In this document: piece by piece, positions 35,896-45,613 of the stretch
Numbering within the stretch: the stretch's first letter is position 1
How the letters are laid out: every line of letters begins with the position of its first letter
Source of the DNA: Lewinellaceae bacterium
Lineage (GTDB): Bacteria; Bacteroidota; Bacteroidia; Chitinophagales; Saprospiraceae
DNA: 64,000 nucleotides
Direction of reading: 5' to 3'
Assembly (NCBI GenBank): GCA_020636005.1
Contig: JACJYR010000002.1
Coordinates: 434,001 to 498,000 of the forward strand
Position numbers and translations under genes: made by a program
The notes under the pieces: model-generated
What the model was told of the DNA's origin: nothing
Seen by the model: only the letters and a program-made list of their open reading frames with translations
The model's database searches: none

Positions 35896-36435
35896 TTAAA
35901 AATAAAATTCCTCCATGGCCTGCCACATCCGCTCCGCATGTTCCAACAGGGTCAGCCTGTCCACCGAAAAAGTGCGCTGATAGTCTAAGTTGGAGAAATG
36001 CTCCCATGCTTTTGGAAACACGGTTGGTTTCAAGTCCCGGTGCGCAATGGTCATGTGCGGGTGGAAGCGTTTGCCCCGCTCATCCGGTAGCCCAAATGCC
36101 TGTTGCAGAAAGTGAAAAAGGCCGGATTGAAGCATTTTAAGCTGCTGGTTTTCAACGACATCTACGAAAATAACCCCCGGCTCAAAGCAATTGAATCCCC
36201 GCAAGGTAATATCGAAACTTTTCTGCATGGCCGCAAAATCCTGCAAGGCACCGGCCAATACCGGCAACTGCTGAGAGGGCCAACGAAACGGCGGAATCAG
36301 GGTGATATGCGGGGGAGATTTGAGCGCATGGCTGGCCTGGAAAAGTTGGGCACATACTTCCTTGAAGGCAGTGACTTCCCGTTCGACGGGACTGCCTGGG
36401 AGAAGGGCCAGGAAAAACAAGGCGTTGGCGTCCAT
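35896..36435 (-). CDS. 2'-5' RNA ligase / 2H phosphodiesterase family protein
   Basis: 179-residue 2H-superfamily protein with the two expected His-x-Thr motifs (PPHITLIPPF and FHPHMTIAHRDL) placed about 80 residues apart in a duplicated alpha/beta fold. Such proteins hydrolyse 2',3'-cyclic phosphates or ligate RNA in vitro; the cellular role in Bacteroidota is not known. It is transcribed toward the GH31 gene with a 54-base gap, so the two may be cotranscribed. Confidence 0.85.
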   Translation of the reverse strand: MDANALFFLALLPGSPVEREVTAFKEVCAQLFQASHALKSPPHITLIPPFRWPSQQLPVLAGALQDFAAMQKSFDITLRGFNCFEPGVIFVDVVENQQLKMLQSGLFHFLQQAFGLPDERGKRFHPHMTIAHRDLKPTVFPKAWEHFSNLDYQRTFSVDRLTLLEHAERMWQAMEEFYF

Positions 36436-36648
36436 AATTACTTTACTCCTTTCGAGATTTTTGACGGGAAAGCGCCAATATGCGGGAACGATTTCCTATT
36501 GGTACGAAAGGTGCTACTATATTTGCCGCAAACAATGCGATTATTTGCAAAAGGCACACACCCGTTGGGAAAAAATTTTCACAGCTTGGTAAAAGGCGAA
36601 ATCTTATTTTTACATTTGCAGCCGAACAAATACGCGTTTTGCCCTGGT
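36436..36648. other. Intergenic stretch with possible promoter
   Basis: Divergent region between the RNA-ligase-like gene and the giant surface protein gene. An octamer TATATTTG at 36518-36525 fits the -7 consensus on the plus strand; no clear -33 element is at the right distance. Nothing else is recognised. Confidence 0.3.
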
Positions 36649-36724
36649 AACAGACCTGTTAGGTTGGACAATGTTGGAACTTGTTTCACACTAATTAGCC
36701 AAACCTGACAGGTCTGTTTTTTTT
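36649..36724 (+). terminator. Hairpin with T8 tail (terminator-like or REP)
   Basis: 17-base arms aacagacctgttaggtt (36649-36665) and aacctgacaggtctgtt (36702-36718), one G-U pair, followed by eight T. No plus-strand gene ends just upstream, so it may instead be a dispersed palindrome or act as a leader attenuator for the gene at 36851. Confidence 0.45.
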
Positions 36725-36850
36725 GGCGAAATCACCTTGAGAACGAAGAAAAAATACAAACACTGCTGGTATTTCAGAAGCTATTCCCAGCAAAAAGTTC
36801 TGAAAAGCCAACCAGAGGAGTTGTTTTTTCTACGTCGCTTAAAATCCTGT

Positions 36851-39800
36851 ATGATGATGAGAGCGTTTACTTTCCGTTGTTTACTTTCCTTGTTAGCAAT
36901 TTTACCCTTTTCAAAAATCCAATCACAGTGCAACCTGAACATCTGCACAGGCCCGCCCATGGGCCAGGGATCTTTGTGCGCCTCCGGCGCTTGTATCCTT
37001 TGCGACCCGTGCCTGTTGAACGGTTATAATGGGTCAACGGTGCCAGGTTCCAATACCTGCAACGTGCCAGGCCCTTTCTGCGGCTCCATTGAAAACAACC
37101 AGTGGTGGGCTTTTCTGGCTCCCCAGTCGGGCACGGTCACGTTTAACTTTACCGTGACCAACTGCACCGGGGCAGGCACCGGCAGCGGCATCCAGGCCGA
37201 GATTTATTCCACCAACACCTGCAACGACTTTGTCTCTGTTTCCAATTGCTGGAGCCCGGGTGCCCAGCAAAACGGCAGCGTCACCGCCAACAACCTCACC
37301 CCCTTTTGCACCTACTACCTGATGGTGGACGGTTGGGCGGGCGATTTTTGCGATTTCACCATCAATACAACCGATTGCGTGGTGCCGCCACCGCCCCAGG
37401 TGTACAGTGTGGTTGGCCCCCAAAACGTCTGCCCGGGGGCTACTGTCAATTATACCATGACCCCCAACCCGAACAACTCCGGCGGCGGCGGTTGTGGCAA
37501 CAACAGTAATATCATTCAATGGAATGGCATTTCTCCAAACGGGGTGATCATAGGCCCAAGCGATGAACCGACCATTACCGTGCAATGGCTGACCAGCGGC
37601 GTGGCTACCATCACTGCGTCTTATACAAACGTATGCTTCGGGGGAAGCGCCACTATTCCGCTGCCTGTCACCATTACGCCCATTCCACCTACCGTCCTTA
37701 ATTTCAACCCCTGTCTGGGAGACTGTGTCCCTTGCGGGAACATGCTGGCCTGCACGCCGGGGCTTACGCAGGTCGTCATGCAGTCGTGGCTGGGCTGCGA
37801 CAGCACGATCAATTGCATCCTGAACCCCATCCCCCCGATTCCGCCAGTGCTGAAAGAAGTAACGATTTGTTACCCCAGCACCTATTCAATTTGCGGGGAA
37901 ACGTTCAATACCTGCGGCGCCCACTCCAATTCCTGCCCCAATTGGCAGGGCTGCGACAGCACCACCGTGGTAGATTTGGCCATCCTGCGCCCCATTGCGA
38001 ACATCGCCGCACCTGCCGTGCTCAGTTGTGCGCCCGGCGCTACGGTGGCACTCAACGGCAGTGCCTCGACCGTCGGCACTGCCTGTGCGCCCAACGTGAC
38101 GACCACTTACAGTTGGACGGGGCCTCCTGGCGGCATCACCGGCCCTGCGAATACCAACATGGCCCAGGCGTCTTTGCCCGGCCAGTATTGCCTGACGGTG
38201 ACGCATGCACGGGGCGGTGTTTCCTGCACCGACATGAAATGTGTGACCGTCATCAAAGACAACAACGTACCGCAAACCCCACAGATCACGGGCAACAACA
38301 ACCCATGCCCGGGTGTCCCCGTGCAGTACACTGTGACCCCCGTCGGTACGCCGGCGCCAACAGACTATACCTGGACCACTACTGGTGGAGTACCTTTTAC
38401 AACTATCAACAATGGGACCGGCATCGAAGTGACCTGGCCCACTTCCGGGCCTGGGCAACAGGTATGCGTCACGGCCAACAATTCATGTGGCTCGAGTAAC
38501 CCGGCCTGCTTCAACGTCAACGTGGCGGCAGCCCCCACTGCCACCATCAGCGGGAGCGGAAGTGTTTGCCCCAACAGCAACGACGACGTCAACCTGACCA
38601 TTACCCTGACAGGGGCAGGCCCCTGGACACTTTCTTACGCCATCAACGGGACAACGCAAACCCCGCCACTGAGTATTCCGAGCAGTCCTTATACGCTGGT
38701 AGCCACGCAGGTCGGGAGCTACACCCTGGTAAATTTGAGCGGATCGGCTGGTTGTGCCGGCGTCGTTAACGGTACGGCCACCGTCTCGGCATACCCCGTG
38801 CCCACTGCTACCTTGAGCGGCACCCAGAGCATTTGCCAGGGCAGCGGCCAAATGGCCGGGCTGAACGTCGCCCTGACCGGTTCGGCCCCCTGGAGTTTGA
38901 CCTATGCGGTCAACAACAACAACCAGGCGCCCATTACAGTCAATGCCAGCCCTTATACCCTCATGCTGGGCCAATCCCAGGCGGGGAACATTACCCTCGT
39001 TAGCCTGACGGATGGCAATGGCTGTACCGGCACCGTTTCCGGCAGCGGGACGGTTACCCTGAATACGGCACCAACCGTAAGCAATATTCAATCGCCCTGC
39101 GATGGGACCAATACTTCGTTTACCGTCAGTTTCACCATCAACGGGGGTGATCCGGCCACCTACAGCGTGACGCCTGCCAACGGCACCTTGACCGGCAATA
39201 TGTTCACCAGCAACCCCATCCCGGCAGGCAGTGGCTATTCTTTTGTGGTAACCGATGGCAACAACTGCAACCCGGTGACCGTGGACGATCCCTCCGTGCC
39301 CTGCAACTGTGCTTCTGTTGCCGGCGATATGGGCCCTGCTATCCAGGAGTGCGGCAACGGGCCGGTAACGGCGGGCTACGATGGCAACCACGTTTTCGAC
39401 GCCGACGATACACTTGCTTTCGTCCTCCACAATGGTAGTGGTATCAATATCGTACCGCCTATCCTTGGCACTTTCACTACGCCAACGGTCAGTTTTGACC
39501 CTGCTACGATGAGTTATGGCACAACCTATTACCTATCAGCGGTCGTGGGGAACAATAATGGCTCCGGTGGTGTGGATCTGACGGACAATTGTCTTGACGT
39601 TGCGCAGGGAACACCCATTGTGTTTTATGAAATACCCACCGCCACACTTAGTGGGAACCCTGTCATCTGTGTAGGGAACACCGCCACCTTTACCGTTGAT
39701 TTTACAGGCGAAAGCCCCTGGAGTATCACGTTTGACAATGGAACCGGGACGCCTGGTGTCATCAACGGCATTACCAGCAACCCTTATACCCTAACGATCC

Positions 39801-42800
39801 CCAATGCACAGACCAGCACGGTCTGCCTAACGGGAATGAGCGACGTCAACTGCCCCGGCAATGCCAGCGGCTGTGGCGACATCCAGGCCAATACGGGGGT
39901 AAACGCTTCTGCCAGTGTGACCTGCGATTTGAGCGGTACTTTTTATACGGTCCAAATCACCATCAGTGGCGGCGACCCTGCTAGTTACTTCGTCACGCCT
40001 AACACCGGGGCTTTGGTGGGAAATGTTTTTACCAGCAACCCCATCAACGACGGGCAGGGATACATCTTTACAGTGGACGATGCCAACGGATGCAGCCCAA
40101 TTATGGTGCAGCAAACGGAGATCATCTGCGATTGCACCACCGAAGTGGGCGTGATGACCGGCAGCGCCATTGACGAATGTGGCAACGGCCCTGTGACTGC
40201 CACTTATGACAATACACTGCAAGTTCTAGACCCGGATGACGTGCAAAGCTTTATCCTGCATACCAACAGCGGTACCAACCCAGGTACCGTGCTGGCTACC
40301 AGCAACACTGCTGCCACTTTTAGTTTCAATCCGGCCAATATGAGCTACGGCACGACCTATTACATTTCTGCTGTGGTGGGCAACAACGATGGTACGGGCT
40401 TCGTGGATTTACAAGATGGATGCCTTGCCCTTGCACAGGGGACGCCCGTCACTTTCTATGAAGTACCAACAGCTACCATCACAGGAAGCACCAGCATCTG
40501 TGAAGGCGATAGCGCCATTTTATCCATTTCCTTTACCGGGAAACAGCCCTGGCAGGTGACGGTGGGCGGGCAGGTGCTGTCCAATATCATGGCGCTCGAC
40601 TATGAACTCTCAGTATCACCTGCCACGACTACGACCTATACCTTGTCAGCGCTCAGCGATGCCAACTGCCCTGGAACTGTGTCTGGATCGGCCACCGTGA
40701 CGGTCAACCAGGCACCGCAAATCCAGAACGTGACCACCCAGTGCGACCTGTCCACCAACACCTATACCGTTAGTTTTCAGATAACAGGCGGCAACCCCGC
40801 CAGTTATACCGTACTGCCCTTGAATTCAGGCCCCCTGGTAGGCAACACTTTTACCAGCAACCCGATTGCCAGCCTGGCCCCCTATACATTCACGGTGGAC
40901 GACGGAAATGCCTGTGGCCCGGATCAAATTACCGGTACTAAAGACTGCAACTGCACTACCGATGCAGGCACGATGACCACTTCGCAGATCAATGCCTGCC
41001 AGGGGGAGACCGTCACGGTACCAGCCACCCAGAACCCCGTGATCGACCCGACCGAGGATGTGCTTATTTATTATCTGCACGATGGTAATGGGAACGTGCT
41101 GGGCACTGTGTTCGGAACGAACACGGAGCCGACCTTTACTTTTAATCCCGCCACGATGCAGACAGGGGTGACCTACTACATCAGCCCGGTGGCCGGCGAC
41201 AACAATGGGAGCGGCGGCGTTGACCTGGCCGATAACTGCCTGGATATAGCGCCCGGCACCCCTGTCATGTGGAGCGAAACACCTTCTATTTCGCTCGTGG
41301 CCAGCGATGCCATCTGCGAGGGCGACGATGCCGAAGTCACGGTGACTTTCACCGGGGTCGGGCCATCCTATACGGTGGCCTTCACGGTGGGCGGCATTCC
41401 TTCCAGCCAGACATTTACTACCAGTCCGTTTACGTTCATGTTGCCATTGCCAAGCACAACTACCATTACGCTGGTATCCGTGACCGACAACGCATCTGGC
41501 TGCTCGGCCCCTGCCAACCAGAGCACGACGGTTTTTGTCAGCCAGAATGTGGATGCAGGAAGTCCGGTGGCAGATTTCAAATTCTGCGACGATGTTTCTC
41601 AGACCATCAGCCTCGGCAGTAACCTGCAAAATCCGGATCCCGGCGGCGTATGGACTGATGCCAACGGCAACCCCGTGCCGAACGGCTCCCTGAACGTGCT
41701 GTCTTTATCGCCCGGCACCTACCCATATACCTATACCGTGACCACTACCCCGCCCTGCCTCAACGATCAGGCAACCCTGAACGTGGTCATCCATCCAAAC
41801 CCGGTAGCAGATGCAGGACAGGACTATCAACTGGATTGTGACGAAACGGAGGCGACGCTGGGAGGCAACAACTCCACCCCCAACCTCAACTATGCCTGGA
41901 GCGGCGGCACCTTTTCCGATCCTTCAATCCTCAACCCGGTCATTAATGGGCCTGGCACTTATACGCTTACGGTGACGAACCCGCTCACTGGCTGCTCCGA
42001 TACGGATGTGGCCGTCGTGACGCAACTACAATCCGAGCCGGTGGCACACGTCACGGTGGCCGGGGTCAGTTGTTTCGGGGATCAGGACGGGTTCATCGTC
42101 ATTGACAGCATCACGGGTGGCGTACCGCCCTATCTCTGTTCCCTCAACGGTTCGCCGTTCAGTACCCAGAAGCAATTTACCAACCTTTCGCCAGGGTTTT
42201 TCACCCTGGAATTAGTGGATGCTGCCGGATGCGGCGGCACGCAGGAGTTCTTGGTGATAGAGCCAGAAAAGGTGAACGTGCACCTGGAACTTGACGTGGA
42301 GAACAATGAAAACACCAACCTCATCGTGCTGGGCGATTCGGCCAGGTTGCGGGTAATTTCCACCCCACCGTTCGATTCCCTTGACGGGGTGATCTGGTCG
42401 CCGGGGAGCGGCATTGACTGTAACACCTGCGATACCATCTGGATCAGCCCGACCCAGCAAACGACTTTTGCCATTACCGTGGACAAGAACGGTTGCACCG
42501 ACTCCGACCAACTAACGGTCTTCGTCAAAAAAGAGCGCCCGGTGTACATCCCGAACGCCTTCTCGCCCAATGGGGACGCCAATAATGACCGGTTCATGAT
42601 TTTCGCCGGCAACAGCGTGGTACAGGTTAAATCCTTCCTGATTTTCAACCGCTGGGGCGAGTCGGTCTTCCAGTTTTATAATTTCCAACCCAACGATCCC
42701 GCATTCGGTTGGGATGGTACCCATCGTGGCAAGCCAATGGATCCGGCCGTGTTCGTCTATTTCGCTGAAATAGAGTTCATTGACGGCAGGGTGGAACTAT

Positions 42801-42829
42801 ACGAAGGGGATGTTACGCTGATGAAATAG
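36851..42829 (+). CDS. Giant T9SS type B surface protein with Ig/PKD-like repeats
   Basis: About 1992 residues; the ATG at 36851 is the first of three consecutive Met codons preceding a signal peptide (AFTFRCLLSLLAILPFSKIQSQ). The N-terminal 300 residues are rich in Cys (ICTGPPMGQGSLCASGACIL). The middle has many PKD/Ig-like modules (TISGSGSVCPNSND; TLSGTQSICQGSG; TLSGNPVICVGNTATF; TITGSTSICEGDSAIL). Interleaved are three to four copies of a longer module (CNC.T..G.M ... ECGNGPVTA ... NPA.MSYGTTYY.SAVVGNN.G.G.VDL.D.CL). The C-terminus (about the last 90 residues, YIPNAFSPNGDANNDRF to VELYEGDVTLMK) is the gliding-motility-associated type B sorting domain. It is expected at the cell surface, as an adhesin or gliding-related protein. 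Confidence 0.92.
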   Translation: MMMRAFTFRCLLSLLAILPFSKIQSQCNLNICTGPPMGQGSLCASGACILCDPCLLNGYNGSTVPGSNTCNVPGPFCGSIENNQWWAFLAPQSGTVTFNFTVTNCTGAGTGSGIQAEIYSTNTCNDFVSVSNCWSPGAQQNGSVTANNLTPFCTYYLMVDGWAGDFCDFTINTTDCVVPPPPQVYSVVGPQNVCPGATVNYTMTPNPNNSGGGGCGNNSNIIQWNGISPNGVIIGPSDEPTITVQWLTSGVATITASYTNVCFGGSATIPLPVTITPIPPTVLNFNPCLGDCVPCGNMLACTPGLTQVVMQSWLGCDSTINCILNPIPPIPPVLKEVTICYPSTYSICGETFNTCGAHSNSCPNWQGCDSTTVVDLAILRPIANIAAPAVLSCAPGATVALNGSASTVGTACAPNVTTTYSWTGPPGGITGPANTNMAQASLPGQYCLTVTHARGGVSCTDMKCVTVIKDNNVPQTPQITGNNNPCPGVPVQYTVTPVGTPAPTDYTWTTTGGVPFTTINNGTGIEVTWPTSGPGQQVCVTANNSCGSSNPACFNVNVAAAPTATISGSGSVCPNSNDDVNLTITLTGAGPWTLSYAINGTTQTPPLSIPSSPYTLVATQVGSYTLVNLSGSAGCAGVVNGTATVSAYPVPTATLSGTQSICQGSGQMAGLNVALTGSAPWSLTYAVNNNNQAPITVNASPYTLMLGQSQAGNITLVSLTDGNGCTGTVSGSGTVTLNTAPTVSNIQSPCDGTNTSFTVSFTINGGDPATYSVTPANGTLTGNMFTSNPIPAGSGYSFVVTDGNNCNPVTVDDPSVPCNCASVAGDMGPAIQECGNGPVTAGYDGNHVFDADDTLAFVLHNGSGINIVPPILGTFTTPTVSFDPATMSYGTTYYLSAVVGNNNGSGGVDLTDNCLDVAQGTPIVFYEIPTATLSGNPVICVGNTATFTVDFTGESPWSITFDNGTGTPGVINGITSNPYTLTIPNAQTSTVCLTGMSDVNCPGNASGCGDIQANTGVNASASVTCDLSGTFYTVQITISGGDPASYFVTPNTGALVGNVFTSNPINDGQGYIFTVDDANGCSPIMVQQTEIICDCTTEVGVMTGSAIDECGNGPVTATYDNTLQVLDPDDVQSFILHTNSGTNPGTVLATSNTAATFSFNPANMSYGTTYYISAVVGNNDGTGFVDLQDGCLALAQGTPVTFYEVPTATITGSTSICEGDSAILSISFTGKQPWQVTVGGQVLSNIMALDYELSVSPATTTTYTLSALSDANCPGTVSGSATVTVNQAPQIQNVTTQCDLSTNTYTVSFQITGGNPASYTVLPLNSGPLVGNTFTSNPIASLAPYTFTVDDGNACGPDQITGTKDCNCTTDAGTMTTSQINACQGETVTVPATQNPVIDPTEDVLIYYLHDGNGNVLGTVFGTNTEPTFTFNPATMQTGVTYYISPVAGDNNGSGGVDLADNCLDIAPGTPVMWSETPSISLVASDAICEGDDAEVTVTFTGVGPSYTVAFTVGGIPSSQTFTTSPFTFMLPLPSTTTITLVSVTDNASGCSAPANQSTTVFVSQNVDAGSPVADFKFCDDVSQTISLGSNLQNPDPGGVWTDANGNPVPNGSLNVLSLSPGTYPYTYTVTTTPPCLNDQATLNVVIHPNPVADAGQDYQLDCDETEATLGGNNSTPNLNYAWSGGTFSDPSILNPVINGPGTYTLTVTNPLTGCSDTDVAVVTQLQSEPVAHVTVAGVSCFGDQDGFIVIDSITGGVPPYLCSLNGSPFSTQKQFTNLSPGFFTLELVDAAGCGGTQEFLVIEPEKVNVHLELDVENNENTNLIVLGDSARLRVISTPPFDSLDGVIWSPGSGIDCNTCDTIWISPTQQTTFAITVDKNGCTDSDQLTVFVKKERPVYIPNAFSPNGDANNDRFMIFAGNSVVQVKSFLIFNRWGESVFQFYNFQPNDPAFGWDGTHRGKPMDPAVFVYFAEIEFIDGRVELYEGDVTLMK

Positions 42830-42882
42830 GTGCTTTTGATTTGCGATTATTCGATTTTTGGCACTCGAAAATTTGGCCGCTT

Positions 42883-42993
42883 TGTAACGATAAAAAAAAA
42901 TACCTTCCCTACTTTGGTTTTGAAACCTCAATACTGGAAGGTATTTTTTAAAATAATCCCGATTTCGCATCGGGATTATTTTTTCTTCGACCC
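42883..42993 (+). repeat. Family-B repeat between the giant surface gene and a pseudogene
   Basis: Same two-hairpin plan as 29044-29154 (second hairpin aatcccgatttcgcatcgggatt). It starts 54 bases after the stop of the giant T9SS gene, where it could serve as terminator, and it replaces the last part of the X-Pro dipeptidyl-peptidase pseudogene. Confidence 0.8.
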
Positions 42994-43769
42994 TTTACTG
43001 TGCCTTCGGCCCACCAACGGAAACCAGGAACTTTGCACCTGCACCATCATGCGGTGGCCTTTTTTGAAAGTATGGGGGCCACATCCGGCATCGCAAAGCC
43101 GACTTTGGTGATTTCCCCAGGTTTGAAAGGCTGCGGGTTTGAAAAGCTGTCCCTGAATTTGCCCCGCATCACCTCTGCCCGCACAAGCCGCTGAAAACCG
43201 GCTGTGGTGTTGGGTTCCCCACCTGGCAGCACGTCGATCAGTTTCACCACAAAATCAGCATTGGTCGCCGAAATGGAGACATAAAGCTCAGCCGTCAATG
43301 GGCCAATCAGCGTCAGGCCGCCGGCCAGCAACCATTCCACCGTATCGTTGGTGTCGCTGCCTTCTGAGCGATTCCCCGCCGAATCGCTTTTGTGCGGGGC
43401 CATTTCCTCAAACTTCCCCTCGCTCATATAGCGCCCCCGCACTTCCTGATAGACGAAGATGTATTTGCTGCGCAACAAAAATGAATTGGGGCCCAGGCGG
43501 CGTGGGTACTTATTTTCACCGCAAGGCTCCACGGAATAAGGCGTTCGCTCCATCAGGATGGGATAGGGGCTTCAGGGGGCCGGCATCCTTGGACACGTAG
43601 ATGGCCGTGAACAGGCGGACGCCGTCCCGCATGGGGTTTACCGCTCCATTTTGGTGAAATGATCGGCGACAAAGGCAGAGTCTTCGGAGGAAGTTTGGGC
43701 GGAGGCAAGGAAGTGCGAAACACAAAAAAACAGCAAGTAGCATGAACAGTGGGGAAACCGGATAATCAT
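42990..43769 (-). pseudogene. X-Pro dipeptidyl-peptidase (CocE/NonD family) pseudogene
   Basis: Pieces of a secreted serine hydrolase are scattered over three frames. From ATG 43769: a signal peptide and HFTKMER; after a shift, NPMRDGVRLFTAIYVSKDAG; after an extra C in a C run near 43570, RTPYSVEPCGENKYPRRLGP and the VYQEVRGRYMSEGKFEEM segment. At DTVEWLL the frame runs straight into the C-terminal X-Pro domain (LIGPLTAELYVSISATNADF), so the whole catalytic core with its Ser is deleted. After one more shift near 43063 the family's HRMMVQVQSSWFPLV end is visible, and then the family-B repeat takes over. The gene is dead. Confidence 0.8.
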
Positions 43770-44106
43770 TTAATGATATTTTAATGAGAGATAAAAAACT
43801 GCTTTTCAAAGAATCAGAGAATATGATTTCAGGTTGATTCCATGCAAATTACTGAAATAAAATATTCATAACGTGAAGTAAAAATTTGGCTGTTGCCGCT
43901 CTTCCATACCAACAATATAGTTTTGATCTGGCATCCGGTTTGTCTTAATCCTAACCGATCTTCAGCACCCTTTAAGTTGCTAAGACCAAAACAACTTATA
44001 AAAATTAATGTAAACCCGGCACGAAAAGATTTTTGAAAATCAGCCATTGTAAAATCGAAGGGCTATTGCTTAAAAATTGATTGTCGCAGGGTTAAATTTT
44101 CATTTT
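43770..44106. other. AT-rich intergenic region upstream of the fimbrial operon
   Basis: 337 bases between a dead gene and the pilin-like gene. It is notably AT-rich relative to its surroundings. It must hold the promoter of the fimbrial operon, but I see no clear TTTG/TAnnTTTG pair. Confidence 0.3.
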
Positions 44107-44655
44107 ATGAAAACGAATTTATTGAGATTCTTGACTTTCATCACATTAGCAGGATTTGCACAAAATCTGATGGCCCAAACATCTGCCACAGAAACAACAG
44201 ACGCAGGTGCAGTGCTCATAGTGGCAATGACGCTTACAGAAACTTCCCCCTTGCATTTTGGCTCCAATGTGCTCACGAGTTCCGCAGGCGGAACGGTAGT
44301 GCTCCCTTCAAACTCTACTACCCGTACTTATACGGGCGGTGTGGCTACCTCCGCAGCAACCCCTGTTGCTACCAATGCTGCCTATGATGTTACCGGTACT
44401 GCGTTGGAGACCTATGCGCTTACCTTGCCAACTTCTACTACCGTAACTCACACAAGTGTCGGTACTGGCGTAAACACCATGACCATCACGCTGATGACGG
44501 CACGTTTTAATGGCGCATCTGCAGATGCAGTAACAAGTACGCTCGATGCAGATGGATTGGACAGTTTCACCCTTGGCGGCACCTTAAATGTGGGCGCCAA
44601 CCAGGTTGGTGGCGTATATGCCGGCACATTTGATGTGACTGTTGACTACAATTGA
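44107..44655 (+). CDS. DUF4402 fimbrial-subunit-like protein (candidate major pilin)
   Basis: 182-residue exported protein; the ATG at 44107 starts a signal peptide (MKTNLLRFLTFITLAGFAQN...MAQ). The mature part is a DUF4402 domain: LHFGSNVLTSSAGGTVVLP, TRTYTGGVAT, YALTLPTSTTVTH, FTLGGTLNVGANQVGGVY, and the final AGTFDVTVDYN strand. DUF4402 proteins are Ig-like and are found with chaperone-usher systems in proteobacteria. It has no Cys. It is the first gene of a cluster encoding a PapD-like chaperone and an usher-like barrel, and a terminator-like hairpin follows it, both fitting a major, overproduced subunit. It could alternatively be an independent surface protein. Confidence 0.85.
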   Translation: MKTNLLRFLTFITLAGFAQNLMAQTSATETTDAGAVLIVAMTLTETSPLHFGSNVLTSSAGGTVVLPSNSTTRTYTGGVATSAATPVATNAAYDVTGTALETYALTLPTSTTVTHTSVGTGVNTMTITLMTARFNGASADAVTSTLDADGLDSFTLGGTLNVGANQVGGVYAGTFDVTVDYN

Positions 44656-44677
44656 TTTAATTCAATATAAGATTCAG

Positions 44678-44711
44678 GGGGAAGGCTCAACAATTGGGCT
44701 TTCCCCTTTTT
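44678..44711 (+). terminator. Terminator-like attenuator after the first pilin gene
   Basis: Stem ggggaaggc / gctttcccc (one G-U pair) with an 11-base loop, followed by five T. It lies 22 bases after the pilin stop and 40 bases before the chaperone start, inside the presumed operon. Partial termination here would give more pilin than chaperone or usher. Confidence 0.65.
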
Positions 44712-44750
44712 AGATTCAGGCATTACCATCAATTGCATTAAATACCAATT

Positions 44751-45575
44751 ATGAAATACCGCTTGTTACCAATCATTTTTATCTTATTTGGTTGCTTAAG
44801 CATTAAAACCGCTGCGCAAGGCGATTTATTAATATCGCCCAATCGGGTAGTATTTGAAGGCAGGAAGCAAAAAGCCGAACTCAACCTGATCAATACCGGG
44901 AAAGAAACAACTACCTATACCGTTTCCTTTGTGCAAAGGCGTATGAAAGAGGATGGAAGCTTTGAAAGCATTGAAGAACCTGATCCGGGACAAATGTTTG
45001 CCAGCCCATATCTCCGCATATATCCCCGGCAGGTGACCCTGCAACCTGGAGAAGCGCAGGTAGTCATGGTGCAATGTACCCGAACGCCGGATATGCCGGA
45101 CGGAGAGTATCGTTCGCACCTATATTTCAGGTCTGAAAAAAATTATACGCCACTCGGCAAAGAACCAATAGACACCTCCAGGACACTATCCGTGCAGTTG
45201 ATCCCGGTTTTTGGCATGAGCATCCCGGTCATCATCCGTTCGGGGGAGGTCAGTATAAATACAAGCTTGAGCGACTTGAAATTTGAGAACAAGGAAGATG
45301 CCCCTTACATTTCATTTACAATAAATAGAACGGGCAATATCTCTGTTTACGGGAATTTAAGTGTGGAATATATCCCAAAGCAAGGGAAACCAATTGCAGT
45401 CGGGCTGGTAAGGGGCGTGGCAGTTTATACCAATATAAATTATCGGTTTGTAAGTATCAAATTGAATAAATCAGAAGGGACTATTTTCAACGGTAGCAGG
45501 CTGAAAGTGCGCTATACCACACAAGATGATGCTAAAAAACAAGCCATTTATGCAGAAGCAGAGCTGGAGCTTTAG
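44751..45575 (+). CDS. PapD-like periplasmic fimbrial chaperone
   Basis: 274-residue protein with signal peptide (MKYRLLPIIFILFGCLSIKTAAQ) and two Ig-like domains. Features in order: LLISPNRVVFEGRKQKAELNL (usual chaperone opening strand), YTVSFVQ, a central YLRIYPRQVTLQPGEAQVV segment matching the G1-strand and hinge area (PapD 'F.I.P...RL...'), then YRSHLYFR and a second domain. The Arg/Lys pair that anchors subunit C-termini in PapD has plausible but unproven equivalents. It is slightly longer than classical chaperones (about 230). It lies between two subunit genes and an usher-like gene. Confidence 0.8.
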   Translation: MKYRLLPIIFILFGCLSIKTAAQGDLLISPNRVVFEGRKQKAELNLINTGKETTTYTVSFVQRRMKEDGSFESIEEPDPGQMFASPYLRIYPRQVTLQPGEAQVVMVQCTRTPDMPDGEYRSHLYFRSEKNYTPLGKEPIDTSRTLSVQLIPVFGMSIPVIIRSGEVSINTSLSDLKFENKEDAPYISFTINRTGNISVYGNLSVEYIPKQGKPIAVGLVRGVAVYTNINYRFVSIKLNKSEGTIFNGSRLKVRYTTQDDAKKQAIYAEAELEL

Positions 45576-45613
45576 GTATTGGATATTGCGCTTATGGTAG
45601 CACATTGCGAGTT

